The notes beneath the pieces are model-generated. The model did no database searches. It was not told where the DNA came from and saw only the letters and a program-made list of their open reading frames with translations. Below are positions 40,312-49,485 of a stretch of DNA of 64,000 nucleotides, piece by piece; within the stretch, counting starts at the first letter, position 1, and each line of letters begins with the position of its first letter. Position numbers and translations under genes: made by a program. The stretch lies in assembly GCF_014653695.1 (NCBI RefSeq), contig NZ_BNAR01000007.1, positions 408,752-472,751 of the forward strand, in the 5' to 3' direction. The stretch is from Lentzea cavernae (GTDB lineage: Bacteria > Actinomycetota > Actinomycetes > Mycobacteriales > Pseudonocardiaceae).

Positions 40312-43070
40312 GCGGGACAACCGTTCGGGAGGCGCGGCGAGTCCGGACCGTAGAGGTCACCGGTCAGGAACACGCACGTGGGCTGCTGCTCGAAGTCGTA
40401 GATGTCGGCGATCTCGAGGATCGTGAAGTTCCGCGTCTCGCCGACCCGCGACACCTTGAAGTTCGTGCGCCCGGTGGCCCCGAAGAACTCCAGTTCCCGC
40501 AGCTCGCCGCCGATCGCGCCGCGGTGCGGGGTGTGGCCCGCCAGCCGTGCCTGGGCGTTGCGCACGGCGTCGAGGAAGAGTCCTGCCGCGTCGTAGGCGA
40601 CCGCCATGTGCTCACCGGGCCACGGCTTCGCCGGCTTGTCCTCGCGAGGCAGCCCGGAGTCCTGGATCTCCACTGCCAGCTTCTTGTACCCGGCGCAGAA
40701 GGCGTCCAGCGGCAGGCCTCCGCGCACCTTGGCGTCCGGTTTTCCGTCCACACAGGACTTGCCGGCGAGCACGACGAGTCCGGCCATGCTCACGTAGGAC
40801 ACGCGCATGCCGGCCAGTGCGTCGCGCTTGCGGCTGGCCTCCTGGGCGATGAACCGGATGATCGCGTCGTCGGCGAGGATGCGCGGCAGGCGGTTCTTGT
40901 CGTAGCAGTTCCGGCCGACGGCCTGCAGGAACTCGCCGAAGTGCTCCTCGCGGCCCGCGAAGAACACCAGTTCGCTGGAGTGGTCCTCCACGCACTGCGA
41001 CGGCACCTCCTGCGGGCCGCCCGCCCACTCGCGCGCCTCGAACGGCACGCCCGACCTCGCCAGCTCCTGGCCCAGCACGGCGACCAGGTTGTCGAGGTAG
41101 ACGTCGTCCTGCTGCAGCTTGGGGTGGTGGATCGTCACCTTGGTGGCGCTCACGTGCTGCGCGTAGCGCCGGACTAGGTCGGCCTGCCGGACGTTGCCGG
41201 GGATCAGCTGGAAGTACATCGTCGAGAGCTTCGGCAGCGACGCCTCGGTGAGCGTGGTGCCGATCGTCGGCACGCCGAGCGAGCCGAGCGAGGTGATGAC
41301 CTTCCTGGTCTGCTCGACGCTGCGGTCGAGGCCGATCACCCCGATGATGCTCGGGTCCTTCTCCAGCAACGGGTTCAGCATGTCCGTCAGCACGTCGTGC
41401 GCGCGGATCATCTTCGCGCCGCCGTTCGCGACCACGATGCGCAGCAGCGGTCCGGAGCTCGACCTGTCGTTCTGCTGCCGCTGCTTGAGCAGCATCCCCT
41501 CCAGCTCCTCGGCCCTCGAGTGGTCGGCGTCGGGGTTGCTGTCCTTGTGGGTGAGGCTCGAGAAGTAGAGCAGGGAGACCAGCGGACGGGCGGGATCGGC
41601 GTCGTAGAGCCGTTCCGCCTCCTCGTTCTGCGCGAACACGGCCTGCTGCGTCCACCGCAGCCGTTCGTTCGAGCCGAACACCTGGCTGCTGTTGTCACTG
41701 TAGCCCAGGCATTCGACGTTGCCGTCGACGTCCATCAGCCGGGTCGAGATGCCCGGCGAGACCGCGGAGCCGAGGATGGAGCAGTTCGCCTGCACGTGGT
41801 TCTGCGCGGTCACGAACCCCGGTATCAGCAGCACGACGGCCACCGCCGCGATGATCGCCTCCAGCCGCCGCGACTTCGCGAGCCAGCGCACCGGAGCCGC
41901 CCGGAAGGCGGGCGCGGCCTTCCACTTGTTCCTGACCGGGTCCGGGAACGGCAGCCTGATCATCAGGTACCGGGCGTCCGGCGCGAGCATCTGCCGTTTG
42001 CGCGGCAGCTCCTCCCGCCACGCCGTCAGCGCCTCCGCGGTCTCGTCCGGCGCGACCGGCGTGGTCCCGAGCCGCTGCGAGAGCGCCGGCTGCACCGAGC
42101 TGGCCGCGATCACCAGCAACGGGTCCAGCTCGCCCGTCTCGTTGCGGACGTCGTTGATCAGCTCCAGCAGCTCCCAGCCGCCGTTGTCCTTCGTCACGCC
42201 GTCCAGCAGCACGGGGATGTACGCCGTGCGCCGCCAGCCTGCCCTGCGCGGCAGGAACCGGGAGCGCCGCCGGAACGCGATCCGCAGGTCCTCCAGGAAC
42301 GCGTGCACGAGCAGGAGCTTGATCTGCTCCTCGTTCTCCGACTCGCGCCTGCCCAGCGTGAGGCGCTCGGCGAACCCGAGGAACTCGATGGAGTGGTTGG
42401 GCAGCGCGAAGTTCTGCCCGCGCATGAACCACTTCGACTCGCGCGAGAGCCCCGGCACCCGCTTGCCGAGCCACCGGAACCCCGCCTTGCTGCCGACCCA
42501 GGCCACCAGCCCGAGCCCCAGCCTCGTCACGAGGTTCGGGATGAACGCGTCGACGGCCCGGTTGAGCTCCTCGCCGTTGCCGCCCGTCTTGCCGGTCCAC
42601 TGCCGCAGCAGCTCGATGACGCTCGCCCGGTCGTCGCGCCCCGGCTTGCGCGGCAGCCGCTTGCTCGTGAGCCAGTCGACGAGCCGGTAGTGGTCGAACC
42701 GGGTCAGCCGTTCGGTGCCGACGTGGACCTCCGCGAGCCGATGGCTCAGCACGTCCAGCAACGGCAGCAGGGGTGGGGTCTCGCGTGCTTCCGGCGGCCA
42801 TCTCTTGTCGACTTCCGCGCCCACCGAGGCGACGTCGACATAGGCGTGCGGTATTGCCGGGCGCCCTTCGTCGAGCTTGTGCTCCAGCGCGTGCAGGAAT
42901 GGCGTCGGGCTGGCTTCGCTCTCCAGGTAGAGCAATGGAAGTGGCTGGTCACCGACCACTTCCTCGGTCTTGCTCCGGTAGAAGAACCCGGGCCGGTCAC
43001 AAAGTCCGTGAATGACCTCGAGGAGGTCCTGCAATCCGGGGAAAACGGGCTCTGTCCGGCTACCTGTCAT
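40308..43070 (-). CDS. Single-span membrane protein: NTPase-like region fused to a type I periplasmic-binding domain
   Basis: A 920-residue protein. The N-terminal 400 residues are cytoplasmic; blocks such as LPLLYLESEASPTPFLHAL, IPVLLDGVTKDN and LDPLLVIAASS resemble a P-loop/STAND-type ATPase but I see no canonical Walker A. A single transmembrane helix follows (about 407-424, AIIAAVAVVLLIPGFV). The remaining 500 residues look like a type I periplasmic-binding fold (IVVANGGAK, IIGVIGLDRSVEQTRK, VPTIGTTLTEAS, FFAGREEHFGEFLQ). So an extracellular receptor is fused to an intracellular signalling domain in one chain. ATG at 43070 has a GAGGG site. No neighbouring kinase or transporter is encoded. 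Confidence 0.7.
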   Translation of the reverse strand: MTGSRTEPVFPGLQDLLEVIHGLCDRPGFFYRSKTEEVVGDQPLPLLYLESEASPTPFLHALEHKLDEGRPAIPHAYVDVASVGAEVDKRWPPEARETPPLLPLLDVLSHRLAEVHVGTERLTRFDHYRLVDWLTSKRLPRKPGRDDRASVIELLRQWTGKTGGNGEELNRAVDAFIPNLVTRLGLGLVAWVGSKAGFRWLGKRVPGLSRESKWFMRGQNFALPNHSIEFLGFAERLTLGRRESENEEQIKLLLVHAFLEDLRIAFRRRSRFLPRRAGWRRTAYIPVLLDGVTKDNGGWELLELINDVRNETGELDPLLVIAASSVQPALSQRLGTTPVAPDETAEALTAWREELPRKRQMLAPDARYLMIRLPFPDPVRNKWKAAPAFRAAPVRWLAKSRRLEAIIAAVAVVLLIPGFVTAQNHVQANCSILGSAVSPGISTRLMDVDGNVECLGYSDNSSQVFGSNERLRWTQQAVFAQNEEAERLYDADPARPLVSLLYFSSLTHKDSNPDADHSRAEELEGMLLKQRQQNDRSSSGPLLRIVVANGGAKMIRAHDVLTDMLNPLLEKDPSIIGVIGLDRSVEQTRKVITSLGSLGVPTIGTTLTEASLPKLSTMYFQLIPGNVRQADLVRRYAQHVSATKVTIHHPKLQQDDVYLDNLVAVLGQELARSGVPFEAREWAGGPQEVPSQCVEDHSSELVFFAGREEHFGEFLQAVGRNCYDKNRLPRILADDAIIRFIAQEASRKRDALAGMRVSYVSMAGLVVLAGKSCVDGKPDAKVRGGLPLDAFCAGYKKLAVEIQDSGLPREDKPAKPWPGEHMAVAYDAAGLFLDAVRNAQARLAGHTPHRGAIGGELRELEFFGATGRTNFKVSRVGETRNFTILEIADIYDFEQQPTCVFLTGDLYGPDSPRLPNGCPA

Positions 43071-43158
43071 CTGCACCCTCGCATTCGTGCGGAAGGCAGG
43101 ACGGTAGCCGGACAGAGCGTTTGGAACCGGTGCTTTGAAGTTATTCCGCCGGAACGGG

Positions 43159-44310
43159 CTAAAGCCCGAGCTCCCGTGCGATCAGCATCTTCTGCACCTC
43201 GGAGGTGCCCTCGCCGATCTCCAGGATCTTCGCGTCGCGGTAGAAGCGGCCGACCGGGTACTCGTTCATGAACCCGTAGCCGCCGAAGATCTGCGTGGCG
43301 TCGCGGGCGTTGTCCATCGCCGCCTCGGACGACACGAGCTTCGCGATGGCCGCCTGCTTCTTGAACGGCTCGCCGCGCAGCATGCGGGACGCCGCCTCGT
43401 AGTAGGCCAGGCGCGCGGTGTGGACGCGGGCCTCCATCTCGGCGATCTTGAACTGGATTGCCTGGTACGTGCCGATCTTCGCGCCGAACGTCTCGCGCTC
43501 GTGGGCGTAGCGGACCGACTCGTCCACGCAGCCCTGGGCGAGGCCGACGGACAGGGCGGCGATCGCGACGCGGCCCTCGTCCAGCGTGCGCAGGAACTGG
43601 GCGAAGCCGCGGCCGCGGGTGCCGAGCAGGTTCGCCGCCGGCACGCGGCAGTCGGAGAAGGACAGTTCGCGGGTGTCGGAGGCGTTCCAGCCGACCTTGG
43701 AGTACTTCTTCGACACCGTGAAGCCCGGGGTGCCCGCCGGGACGATGATCGAGGAGATCTCCTTGCGGCCGTCGGGCTGCGTGCCCGTGACCGCCGCGAC
43801 CGTCACCAGGCCGGTGATGTCCGTGCCGGAGTTCGTGATGAACGCCTTGGTGCCGTTGATGACCCACTCGTCGCCCTCGAGGCGTGCGGTGGTGGCCAGG
43901 GCGCCCGCGTCGGAGCCGGAGCCCGGTTCGGTGAGGCCGAACGCGCCGATCTTCTCCCCGGACGTCAGGGAGGGAAGCCACTCGGCTTTCTGCTCCTCGG
44001 TGCCGAAGCGGTAGATGGGCATGGCGCCCAGCGAGGTCGCCGCCTCCACCGTGATCGCGACGGACGAGTCGACGCGCGCGAGTTCCTCGAGCGTCAGGCA
44101 CAGGGCGAAGTAGTCGCCGCCCATGCCGCCGTGCTCCTCGGGGAACGGCAGGCCGAGCAGGCCCATCTGCCCCATCTTCGCGACGATCGGGTACGGGAAC
44201 TCGCAGCGCTCGTAGTAGTCGCCGATGACCGGCGCCACCTCGTCGCGGGCGAACTCCTCGACGGTCTTGCGCAGGTCCTCGTACTCGCTCGGGAGCCTGA
44301 AGTCCAACAT
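43159..44310 (-). CDS. Acyl-CoA dehydrogenase (isovaleryl/short-chain type)
   Basis: A 383-residue acyl-CoA dehydrogenase with FGLTEPGSGSDAGALAT near 125, the FAD and substrate loop, YSKVGWNASDT near 200 and the C-terminal IFGGYGFMNEYPVGRFYRDAK plus EGTSEVQKM. The last segment contains the Glu that acts as catalytic base in many members. It is the third gene of the accD-accA operon; the carboxylase alpha stop is 5 nt before its ATG. Together the operon resembles the fadE19/accA1/accD1 cluster of mycobacteria, used in leucine/isovalerate breakdown, so isovaleryl-CoA is the likely substrate. Acts in the cytoplasm. Confidence 0.85.
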   Translation of the reverse strand: MLDFRLPSEYEDLRKTVEEFARDEVAPVIGDYYERCEFPYPIVAKMGQMGLLGLPFPEEHGGMGGDYFALCLTLEELARVDSSVAITVEAATSLGAMPIYRFGTEEQKAEWLPSLTSGEKIGAFGLTEPGSGSDAGALATTARLEGDEWVINGTKAFITNSGTDITGLVTVAAVTGTQPDGRKEISSIIVPAGTPGFTVSKKYSKVGWNASDTRELSFSDCRVPAANLLGTRGRGFAQFLRTLDEGRVAIAALSVGLAQGCVDESVRYAHERETFGAKIGTYQAIQFKIAEMEARVHTARLAYYEAASRMLRGEPFKKQAAIAKLVSSEAAMDNARDATQIFGGYGFMNEYPVGRFYRDAKILEIGEGTSEVQKMLIARELGL

Positions 44311-44315
44311 TGCTG

Positions 44316-46229
44316 TCACTCCTCGTGAGAGACGACGAGGGCCAGAACCTGGTCGAGTGCGACCTGCTGGCCTGCTTGCACGTTCACTTCGGCGAGCACG
44401 CCGTCGACCGGTGCGGTCACGGTGTGCTCCATCTTCATGGCCTCGACCACGAACAACGCTTGTCCTGCAGTCACTTCCTCGCCCTGCTGCGCTCGCACGA
44501 CGAGCACGGTGCCGGGCATCGGCGACTTCACCGGGCCACCGGAGGCAGCGGCGCCATCGGCCGCGCCGACCAGGAACTCGGCCTCGACCAACGCCCAGGA
44601 GGCGCCGTCGTGGCCCAGCCACAGCACGTCCCCGTCGCGGGCCATCGCATAACGGCGTGAGCCGACGAGCAGGTCGGCGCCTTCGCGGCGAGCCCTCGCC
44701 CGGACCGGTTCCCCGGCGCCCACCACGACTTCCTCGCCGCGCACGCGGACGTCGACGTCGTTGATCCGCCAGGTCGTCCAGGCGTGCTCCCCGAGGCGCC
44801 AGCCGGAGAGCTGGTCCCACGGGTCGTCGCCGTGCGGCTGCAGCGAGCGCTCCAGACCGGCCGCCACGTACACGTCGTCCGGGATCTCGGCCGACGTCAG
44901 GGCGTCCAGCTTCCGTTCGACCAGGCCGGTGTCCAGTGCGCCCGCGCGAACATCGGGATCACGCAGAAGTGCGCGCAGGAACGGGATGTTCGTCGTGACG
45001 CCGAGCAACACCATCCGACCCAAAGCGTGGTCGAGGCGCCTCAACGCTTCTTCACGCGTGCGGCCGTGCGCGATGACCTTGGCGAGCATCGGGTCGTAGT
45101 CCGAGCCGACGACAAGTCCTTCGTACAGACCGGAGTCCACGCGGACGTCGGACGGTTCGCTCAACGCCAGCACGCGCCCGCCGGTGGGCAGGAAGCCGCG
45201 CGCCGGGTCCTCGGCGTAGACGCGGGCCTCGACCGAGTGGCCCTGGAGCTCCACCGTCAGGTCGAGCACCTCGCCGGAGGCCACGCGGAGCTGCCACTCG
45301 ACGAGGTCGACGCCCGTGACCATCTCGGTCACCGGGTGCTCGACCTGCAGCCGGGTGTTCATCTCCATGAAGAAGTAGTCGCCGGAGGCACCGTCCACGA
45401 TGAACTCGACGGTGCCCGCGCCCACGTACCCGACGGACTTCGCAGCGTCGACCGCCGCGGAACCCATGGCCTCGCGCATCTCGGGCGTGAGGAACGGCGA
45501 CGGCGCCTCTTCGATGATCTTCTGGTGCCGCCGCTGGAGGCTGCACTCGCGCTCACCGAGGTGGACCACGGTGCCGTGCGCGTCACCGAGGACCTGGATC
45601 TCGATGTGGCGCGGGTTCGTGATGAACCGCTCGATCAGCAGCGTGTCGTCACCGAACGACCCGCGCGCCTCGCGCCGGGCCGACTCGATGGCCTCGCGCA
45701 GCGCCGTTTCCTCGGTCACCAGCCGCATGCCCTTGCCGCCACCGCCCGCAGAAGGCTTGAGCAGCACCGGAAAACCGATCTCCAGGGCGGCTTCGGCGAT
45801 CTCGTCGTCCGACATGCCCGAGCGGGTGCGGCCCGGCACGACGGGCACGCCCGCCGCCGACACCGTCAGCTTCGCGCGGATCTTGTCGCCCATGGCGTCG
45901 ATCGCCGACGCGGGCGGTCCGACGAACACGATCCCGGCTTCGTCGCAGGCCGCCGCGAACGCCGTGTTCTCGGCGAGGAAGCCGTAACCGGGGTGGATCG
46001 CCTGCGCGCCCGTGGAGACAGCGGCCGCGATGATCTTCTCGATGGACAGGTAGCTCTCCCGGGCCGCGGCGGGCCCGATCCGCACGGCCTCGTCGGCCAG
46101 TTTGACGTGCAACGCCTCGGCGTCCGCGTCGGAGTACACGGCGACGGAACGGATCCCGAGCGCCCGCAACGCGCGGATCACCCTGACCGCGATCTCCCCG
46201 CGGTTCGCCACCAGAACGCTGTCGAACAT
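44316..46229 (-). CDS. accA1: Acyl-CoA carboxylase alpha subunit (biotin carboxylase + BCCP)
   Basis: A 637-residue biotin-dependent carboxylase subunit: biotin carboxylase domain (about 1-445, with the ATP-grasp glycine loop SAGGGGKGMRLV and the HxGERECSLQRRHQK motif), a middle linker, and a C-terminal biotinyl domain in which the Lys of VEAMKMEH is the biotinylation site. It carboxylates biotin with ATP and bicarbonate, and the beta subunit transfers the carboxyl to acyl-CoA. ATG at 46229 is preferred (MFDSVLVANRGE is the conserved start), although a GTG at 46235 overlaps the beta-subunit stop. With the dehydrogenase it fits methylcrotonyl-CoA formation in leucine catabolism. Confidence 0.9.
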   Translation of the reverse strand: MFDSVLVANRGEIAVRVIRALRALGIRSVAVYSDADAEALHVKLADEAVRIGPAAARESYLSIEKIIAAAVSTGAQAIHPGYGFLAENTAFAAACDEAGIVFVGPPASAIDAMGDKIRAKLTVSAAGVPVVPGRTRSGMSDDEIAEAALEIGFPVLLKPSAGGGGKGMRLVTEETALREAIESARREARGSFGDDTLLIERFITNPRHIEIQVLGDAHGTVVHLGERECSLQRRHQKIIEEAPSPFLTPEMREAMGSAAVDAAKSVGYVGAGTVEFIVDGASGDYFFMEMNTRLQVEHPVTEMVTGVDLVEWQLRVASGEVLDLTVELQGHSVEARVYAEDPARGFLPTGGRVLALSEPSDVRVDSGLYEGLVVGSDYDPMLAKVIAHGRTREEALRRLDHALGRMVLLGVTTNIPFLRALLRDPDVRAGALDTGLVERKLDALTSAEIPDDVYVAAGLERSLQPHGDDPWDQLSGWRLGEHAWTTWRINDVDVRVRGEEVVVGAGEPVRARARREGADLLVGSRRYAMARDGDVLWLGHDGASWALVEAEFLVGAADGAAASGGPVKSPMPGTVLVVRAQQGEEVTAGQALFVVEAMKMEHTVTAPVDGVLAEVNVQAGQQVALDQVLALVVSHEE

Positions 46230-46231
46230 GA

Positions 46232-47824
46232 TCACATCCGGAAGACGCCGTAGGAAACATCGTCGATGGGGGCGTTCGCCGCGCTGGACAACGCCAGCCC
46301 GAGCACCGTGCGGGTGTCACGCGGGTCGATGACCCCGTCGTCCCACAGCCGCGCGGTCGAGTAGTACGGGTTGCCCTGGTCCTCGTACTGCTGGCGGATC
46401 GGCGCCTTGAACGCCTCCTCGTCGTCCGCGGACCACTCGTCGCCGAGCTGGTCGCGGCGCACGGTCGCCAGGACGGAGGCCGCCTGCTCGCCGCCCATCA
46501 CGGAGATGCGGGCGTTGGGCCACATCCACAGGAAGCGCGGCGAGTACGCCCGGCCGCACATCGAGTAGTTGCCGGCGCCGAACGAGCCGCCGATGATCAC
46601 GGTGAACTTCGGGACGCGCGCGCACGCCACCGCCGTCACCATCTTGGCGCCGTGCTTGGCGATGCCGCCCGCCTCGTACTCGCGGCCGACCATGAACCCG
46701 GTGATGTTCTGCAGGAACACCAGCGGGATGGACCGCTTGTCGCACAGCTGGATGAAGTGCGCGCCCTTGACTGCGGACTCGCCGAACAGGATGCCGTTGT
46801 TCGCGACGATCCCGACCGGGTGGCCGTGGATGCGCGCGAAACCGGTGACGAGCGTCTGCCCGTACTCCTTCTTGAACTCCTGGAACTTCGAGCCGTCGAC
46901 GACCCGCGCGATCACCTCGCGCACGTCGTAGGGCGTCCGGGAATCCGTTGGCACGACACCGTAGAGGTCGTCCGGGTTGACCGCGGGCGCTTCGGTCTTC
47001 GTGACGTCCCACGGCCGTTGGGCGCGCGGGCCCAGCGTCGAGATGATCGAACGGACCATCCGCAGCGCGTGCGCGTCGTTCTCCGCTAGGTGGTCGGTGA
47101 CGCCGGACGTGCGCGAGTGCAGGTCGCCGCCGCCGAGGTCCTCGGCGCTGACGACCTCACCGGTCGCGGCCTTCACCAGCGGCGGGCCGCCGAGGAAGAT
47201 CGTGCCCTGGTTCCGGACGATGATCGCCTCGTCGCTCATCGCCGGCACGTACGCGCCACCGGCGGTGCACGAGCCCAGCACGGCGGCGATCTGCGGAATC
47301 CCGCGCGCCGACATCGTGGCCTGGTTGAAGAAGATCCGGCCGAAGTGCTCGCGGTCGGGGAACACGTCGTCCTGCTTCGGCAGGAACGCGCCGCCCGAGT
47401 CGACGAGGTAGACGCACGGGAGGTTGTTCTGCAGCGCCACTTCCTGCGCGCGCAGGTGCTTCTTGACCGTGATCGGGTAGTAGGTGCCGCCCTTGACCGT
47501 GGCGTCGTTCGCGACGATCACGCACTCACGGCCGGAGATCCGCCCGACGCCGGTGATGATGCCGGCGGCCGGAGCGTCGTCGTCGTACATGCCGTTGGCG
47601 GCCAGCGGTGACAGTTCGAGGAACGGCGAACCGGGGTCGACCAGCGTGTCCACCCGCTCGCGCGGCAGCAGCTTGCCTCGGTCGACGTGGCGCTGACGCG
47701 CTTTCTCGGGACCGCCTCGCGCGGCGGTGGCGAGCTTGCTCCGCAGCTCGTCGACGAGCGCGGTGTGCTCCTTGGCGTAGCGGTCCGACGGCTCGGCTGC
47801 GCTGCGCAGGACAGGTGCGTCCAT
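46232..47824 (-). CDS. accD1: Acyl-CoA carboxylase beta subunit (methylcrotonyl-CoA carboxyltransferase type)
   Basis: A 530-residue carboxyltransferase with crotonase-like halves. Motifs include VDSGGAFLPKQDDVFPDREHFGRIFFNQA near 142-170, GSCTAGGAYVPAMSDE near 185, and GGSFGAGNYSMCGRAYSPRFLWMWPNARISVMGGEQAA near 415-450. This full set is characteristic of 3-methylcrotonyl-CoA carboxylase beta rather than the propionyl-CoA type. It is the first gene of the operon; ATG at 47824 has an RBS GGGGAG 4 nt upstream. The upstream region carries a 14-bp inverted repeat and a TAACCT -10 box. Confidence 0.92.
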   Translation of the reverse strand: MDAPVLRSAAEPSDRYAKEHTALVDELRSKLATAARGGPEKARQRHVDRGKLLPRERVDTLVDPGSPFLELSPLAANGMYDDDAPAAGIITGVGRISGRECVIVANDATVKGGTYYPITVKKHLRAQEVALQNNLPCVYLVDSGGAFLPKQDDVFPDREHFGRIFFNQATMSARGIPQIAAVLGSCTAGGAYVPAMSDEAIIVRNQGTIFLGGPPLVKAATGEVVSAEDLGGGDLHSRTSGVTDHLAENDAHALRMVRSIISTLGPRAQRPWDVTKTEAPAVNPDDLYGVVPTDSRTPYDVREVIARVVDGSKFQEFKKEYGQTLVTGFARIHGHPVGIVANNGILFGESAVKGAHFIQLCDKRSIPLVFLQNITGFMVGREYEAGGIAKHGAKMVTAVACARVPKFTVIIGGSFGAGNYSMCGRAYSPRFLWMWPNARISVMGGEQAASVLATVRRDQLGDEWSADDEEAFKAPIRQQYEDQGNPYYSTARLWDDGVIDPRDTRTVLGLALSSAANAPIDDVSYGVFRM

Positions 47825-47838
47825 GCTCCCCAGACCTC

Positions 47839-47877
47839 AGGTTAGCGGGCGTTAACAAGGCCATGTTAACGCCCGCT
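47839..47877 (-). promoter_or_regulatory. Operator and promoter of the acyl-CoA carboxylase operon
   Basis: AGCGGGCGTTAACA (47844-47857), six bases, and its exact complement at 47864-47877 form a perfect 14-bp inverted repeat. On the minus strand TGTTAACGCCCGCTAACCT (47857-47839) overlaps it and includes a TAACCT -10 box; 16 of 19 bases match the sequence before the tetR gene at 48888. Confidence 0.8.
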
Positions 47878-47963
47878 CACCAGACGGTCCACAGGAACGG
47901 CTCGAGAGTGACCCGAACGCAGGTCAAGCATTGGTTCGGGCACTCCCACGTTCCGGAATTGCG

Positions 47964-48749
47964 CTACCCGACGACCGACCGCAGAGCGGGCAGGTAGCCG
48001 CTCGCGTGGCCCGCGCGGTTCGGGTGGTAGGACTCCTCGACCGGCCAGCTCAGGCTGTTGAGCCACCAGCTCGACGAGCAGATCTCGTGCCCGGTGAACG
48101 CCCCGCGCACGTCGACGTAGGTGAACCCGGCCGCGCCCGCCCGTGCGGCGATGGTGTTGTGCAGGGCGTCGGAACCGGAGTTGATCGCGGCCCGCTTGGT
48201 GTCGCTCAGGCCGACGTTGCACGAGCCGGGCACCTTGTAGATGCGCGGGTAGCCGAGCACGACCACGCGCGCCGACGGGGCCTTCGCCCTGATCGTGCTG
48301 TAGACGTTGGCGAGCAGGCCGGGAAGCGTGTTCGCGGCGTAGTTCCTGGCCGTGTTCACCCGGTTGGTGCAGTCCTGGTCGGTCCCGAACGTGCACGTGG
48401 TGATGACGTCGGTGAAGCCGGCGTCGTTGCCGCCGACCTGCACGGTGACCAGGGTGGTGGCGGCGGTCAGGGTGTTCGCCTGGGTGACGACGTCGCCCGT
48501 TCGCGCGCCGGAACAGGCCACGGACTTGAACGACGCGGGCGCTGTCTCCGCCGCGTACAGGGCGGGGTAGGCGAGCGGGCCGCGCTTGCAGCTGCCGCTG
48601 GAACCGTCGTAGCTGCCGGTTCCCAGCCCGGAGGCGTAGGAGTCGCCGAGCGCGACGTAGTTGGCCGGGGCGGCGCTCGCGGGGTTGGCGAGCGCGATGA
48701 CAGCCGCGGCGGCGGTGACCACCGAGGCGAGGAAGTGAGCAGGACGCAT
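47964..48749 (-). CDS. Secreted SGNH/GDSL-family lipase or esterase
   Basis: A 261-residue secreted enzyme. The signal peptide covers about 1-27 (AxA cleavage). The SGNH blocks are present: block I ALGDSYASG with the nucleophile Ser near 37, the oxyanion GGND in block III (near 105), and the catalytic His in block V as EESYHPNRAGH near 243. Cys residues near 51, 80, 120, 129, 176 and 221 suggest three disulfides, as in Streptomyces lipases. It likely hydrolyses lipids or acylated glycans outside the cell. ATG at 48749 opens the signal sequence. It is interposed between the carboxylase operon and the divergent tetR gene. Confidence 0.9.
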   Translation of the reverse strand: MRPAHFLASVVTAAAAVIALANPASAAPANYVALGDSYASGLGTGSYDGSSGSCKRGPLAYPALYAAETAPASFKSVACSGARTGDVVTQANTLTAATTLVTVQVGGNDAGFTDVITTCTFGTDQDCTNRVNTARNYAANTLPGLLANVYSTIRAKAPSARVVVLGYPRIYKVPGSCNVGLSDTKRAAINSGSDALHNTIAARAGAAGFTYVDVRGAFTGHEICSSSWWLNSLSWPVEESYHPNRAGHASGYLPALRSVVG

Positions 48750-48887
48750 CGAAGACTCCCGAAGGGGCCGCAGGGTGTGATGCAAGGCACGCCAATCGTT
48801 ACTCACGGGTAAGGCCTGTGTGAAGTATTGGTCAACAGTCAACATCCAGGCCTTGCACAGGCGTGAATTCCACCCATCGGAGGACGA

Positions 48888-48906
48888 TGTGAACGGCTGC
48901 TAACCT
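48888..48906 (+). promoter_or_regulatory. tetR promoter motif shared with the carboxylase operon
   Basis: TGTGAACGGCTGCTAACCT ends with a TAACCT -10 box 6 nt before the GTG at 48913, as for leaderless transcripts. It matches the carboxylase operon site at 16 of 19 bases, suggesting that the TetR protein binds both. Confidence 0.65.
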
Positions 48907-48912
48907 CCTTCC

Positions 48913-49485
48913 GTGGTCGAGAAACCCTCACGTCGGGACCAGATCCTCAACGCCGCCGCGGAGCTCTTCGCGCGTCACGGCTTCCACGGCGTGGGCATCG
49001 ACGACATCGGTGCGGCCGTGGGCATCTCCGGCCCCGCGCTCTACAGGCACTTCCGCAGCAAGGACGCGATGCTCGGCGAGATGCTGACGTCGATCTCCGA
49101 ACGCCTGCTGGACGGCGGCCAGGCCCGGGTGGACGCGGCCTCCAACGCCGACGAGGCGTTGCGGGAGCTGATCGGCTGGCACGTCGACTTCGCGCTGGAC
49201 GACCCGGCGCTCATCACCGTGCAGATGCGCAACCTCGCCAACCTGACGGACCCGGACCGCAGGCGCGTGCGCGCCTTACAACGCCGCTACGTCGAGGTGT
49301 GGGTGGAGACCATCCGCCGCACCGTGCCGGACTTCGACGAGCCGACCGCCCGCGCCGCCGCGCACGCCGTGTTCGGGCTGATCAACTCGACCCCGCACAG
49401 CGCGCACCTCGACCGGGACCAGATGGCCGCCCTGTTGTCACGGATGGCGCTCGCCTCGCTCACGCCCGCCGTGGTGGCCTCCTAG
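48913..49485 (+). CDS. TetR-family transcriptional regulator
   Basis: A 190-residue TetR regulator. The N-terminal helix-turn-helix is AAELFARHGFHGVGIDDIGAAVGISGPALYRHFRSKD (about 14-50), followed by a helical ligand-binding domain (TetR_C_33-like). It probably represses itself and the acyl-CoA carboxylase operon through the shared TAACCT-containing motifs, with an acyl-CoA as inducer by analogy with regulators of leucine catabolism. GTG at 48913; leaderless promoter likely. Its stop shares CTAG with the opposing response regulator. Confidence 0.9.
   Translation: MVEKPSRRDQILNAAAELFARHGFHGVGIDDIGAAVGISGPALYRHFRSKDAMLGEMLTSISERLLDGGQARVDAASNADEALRELIGWHVDFALDDPALITVQMRNLANLTDPDRRRVRALQRRYVEVWVETIRRTVPDFDEPTARAAAHAVFGLINSTPHSAHLDRDQMAALLSRMALASLTPAVVAS

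Noticed and set aside
36153..41177. Very long plus-strand frame across tmsB, tmsA and beyond
   Set aside because: Its composition (Arg/Val/Asp/His-rich) is typical of high-GC shadow frames and it overlaps four well-supported genes.
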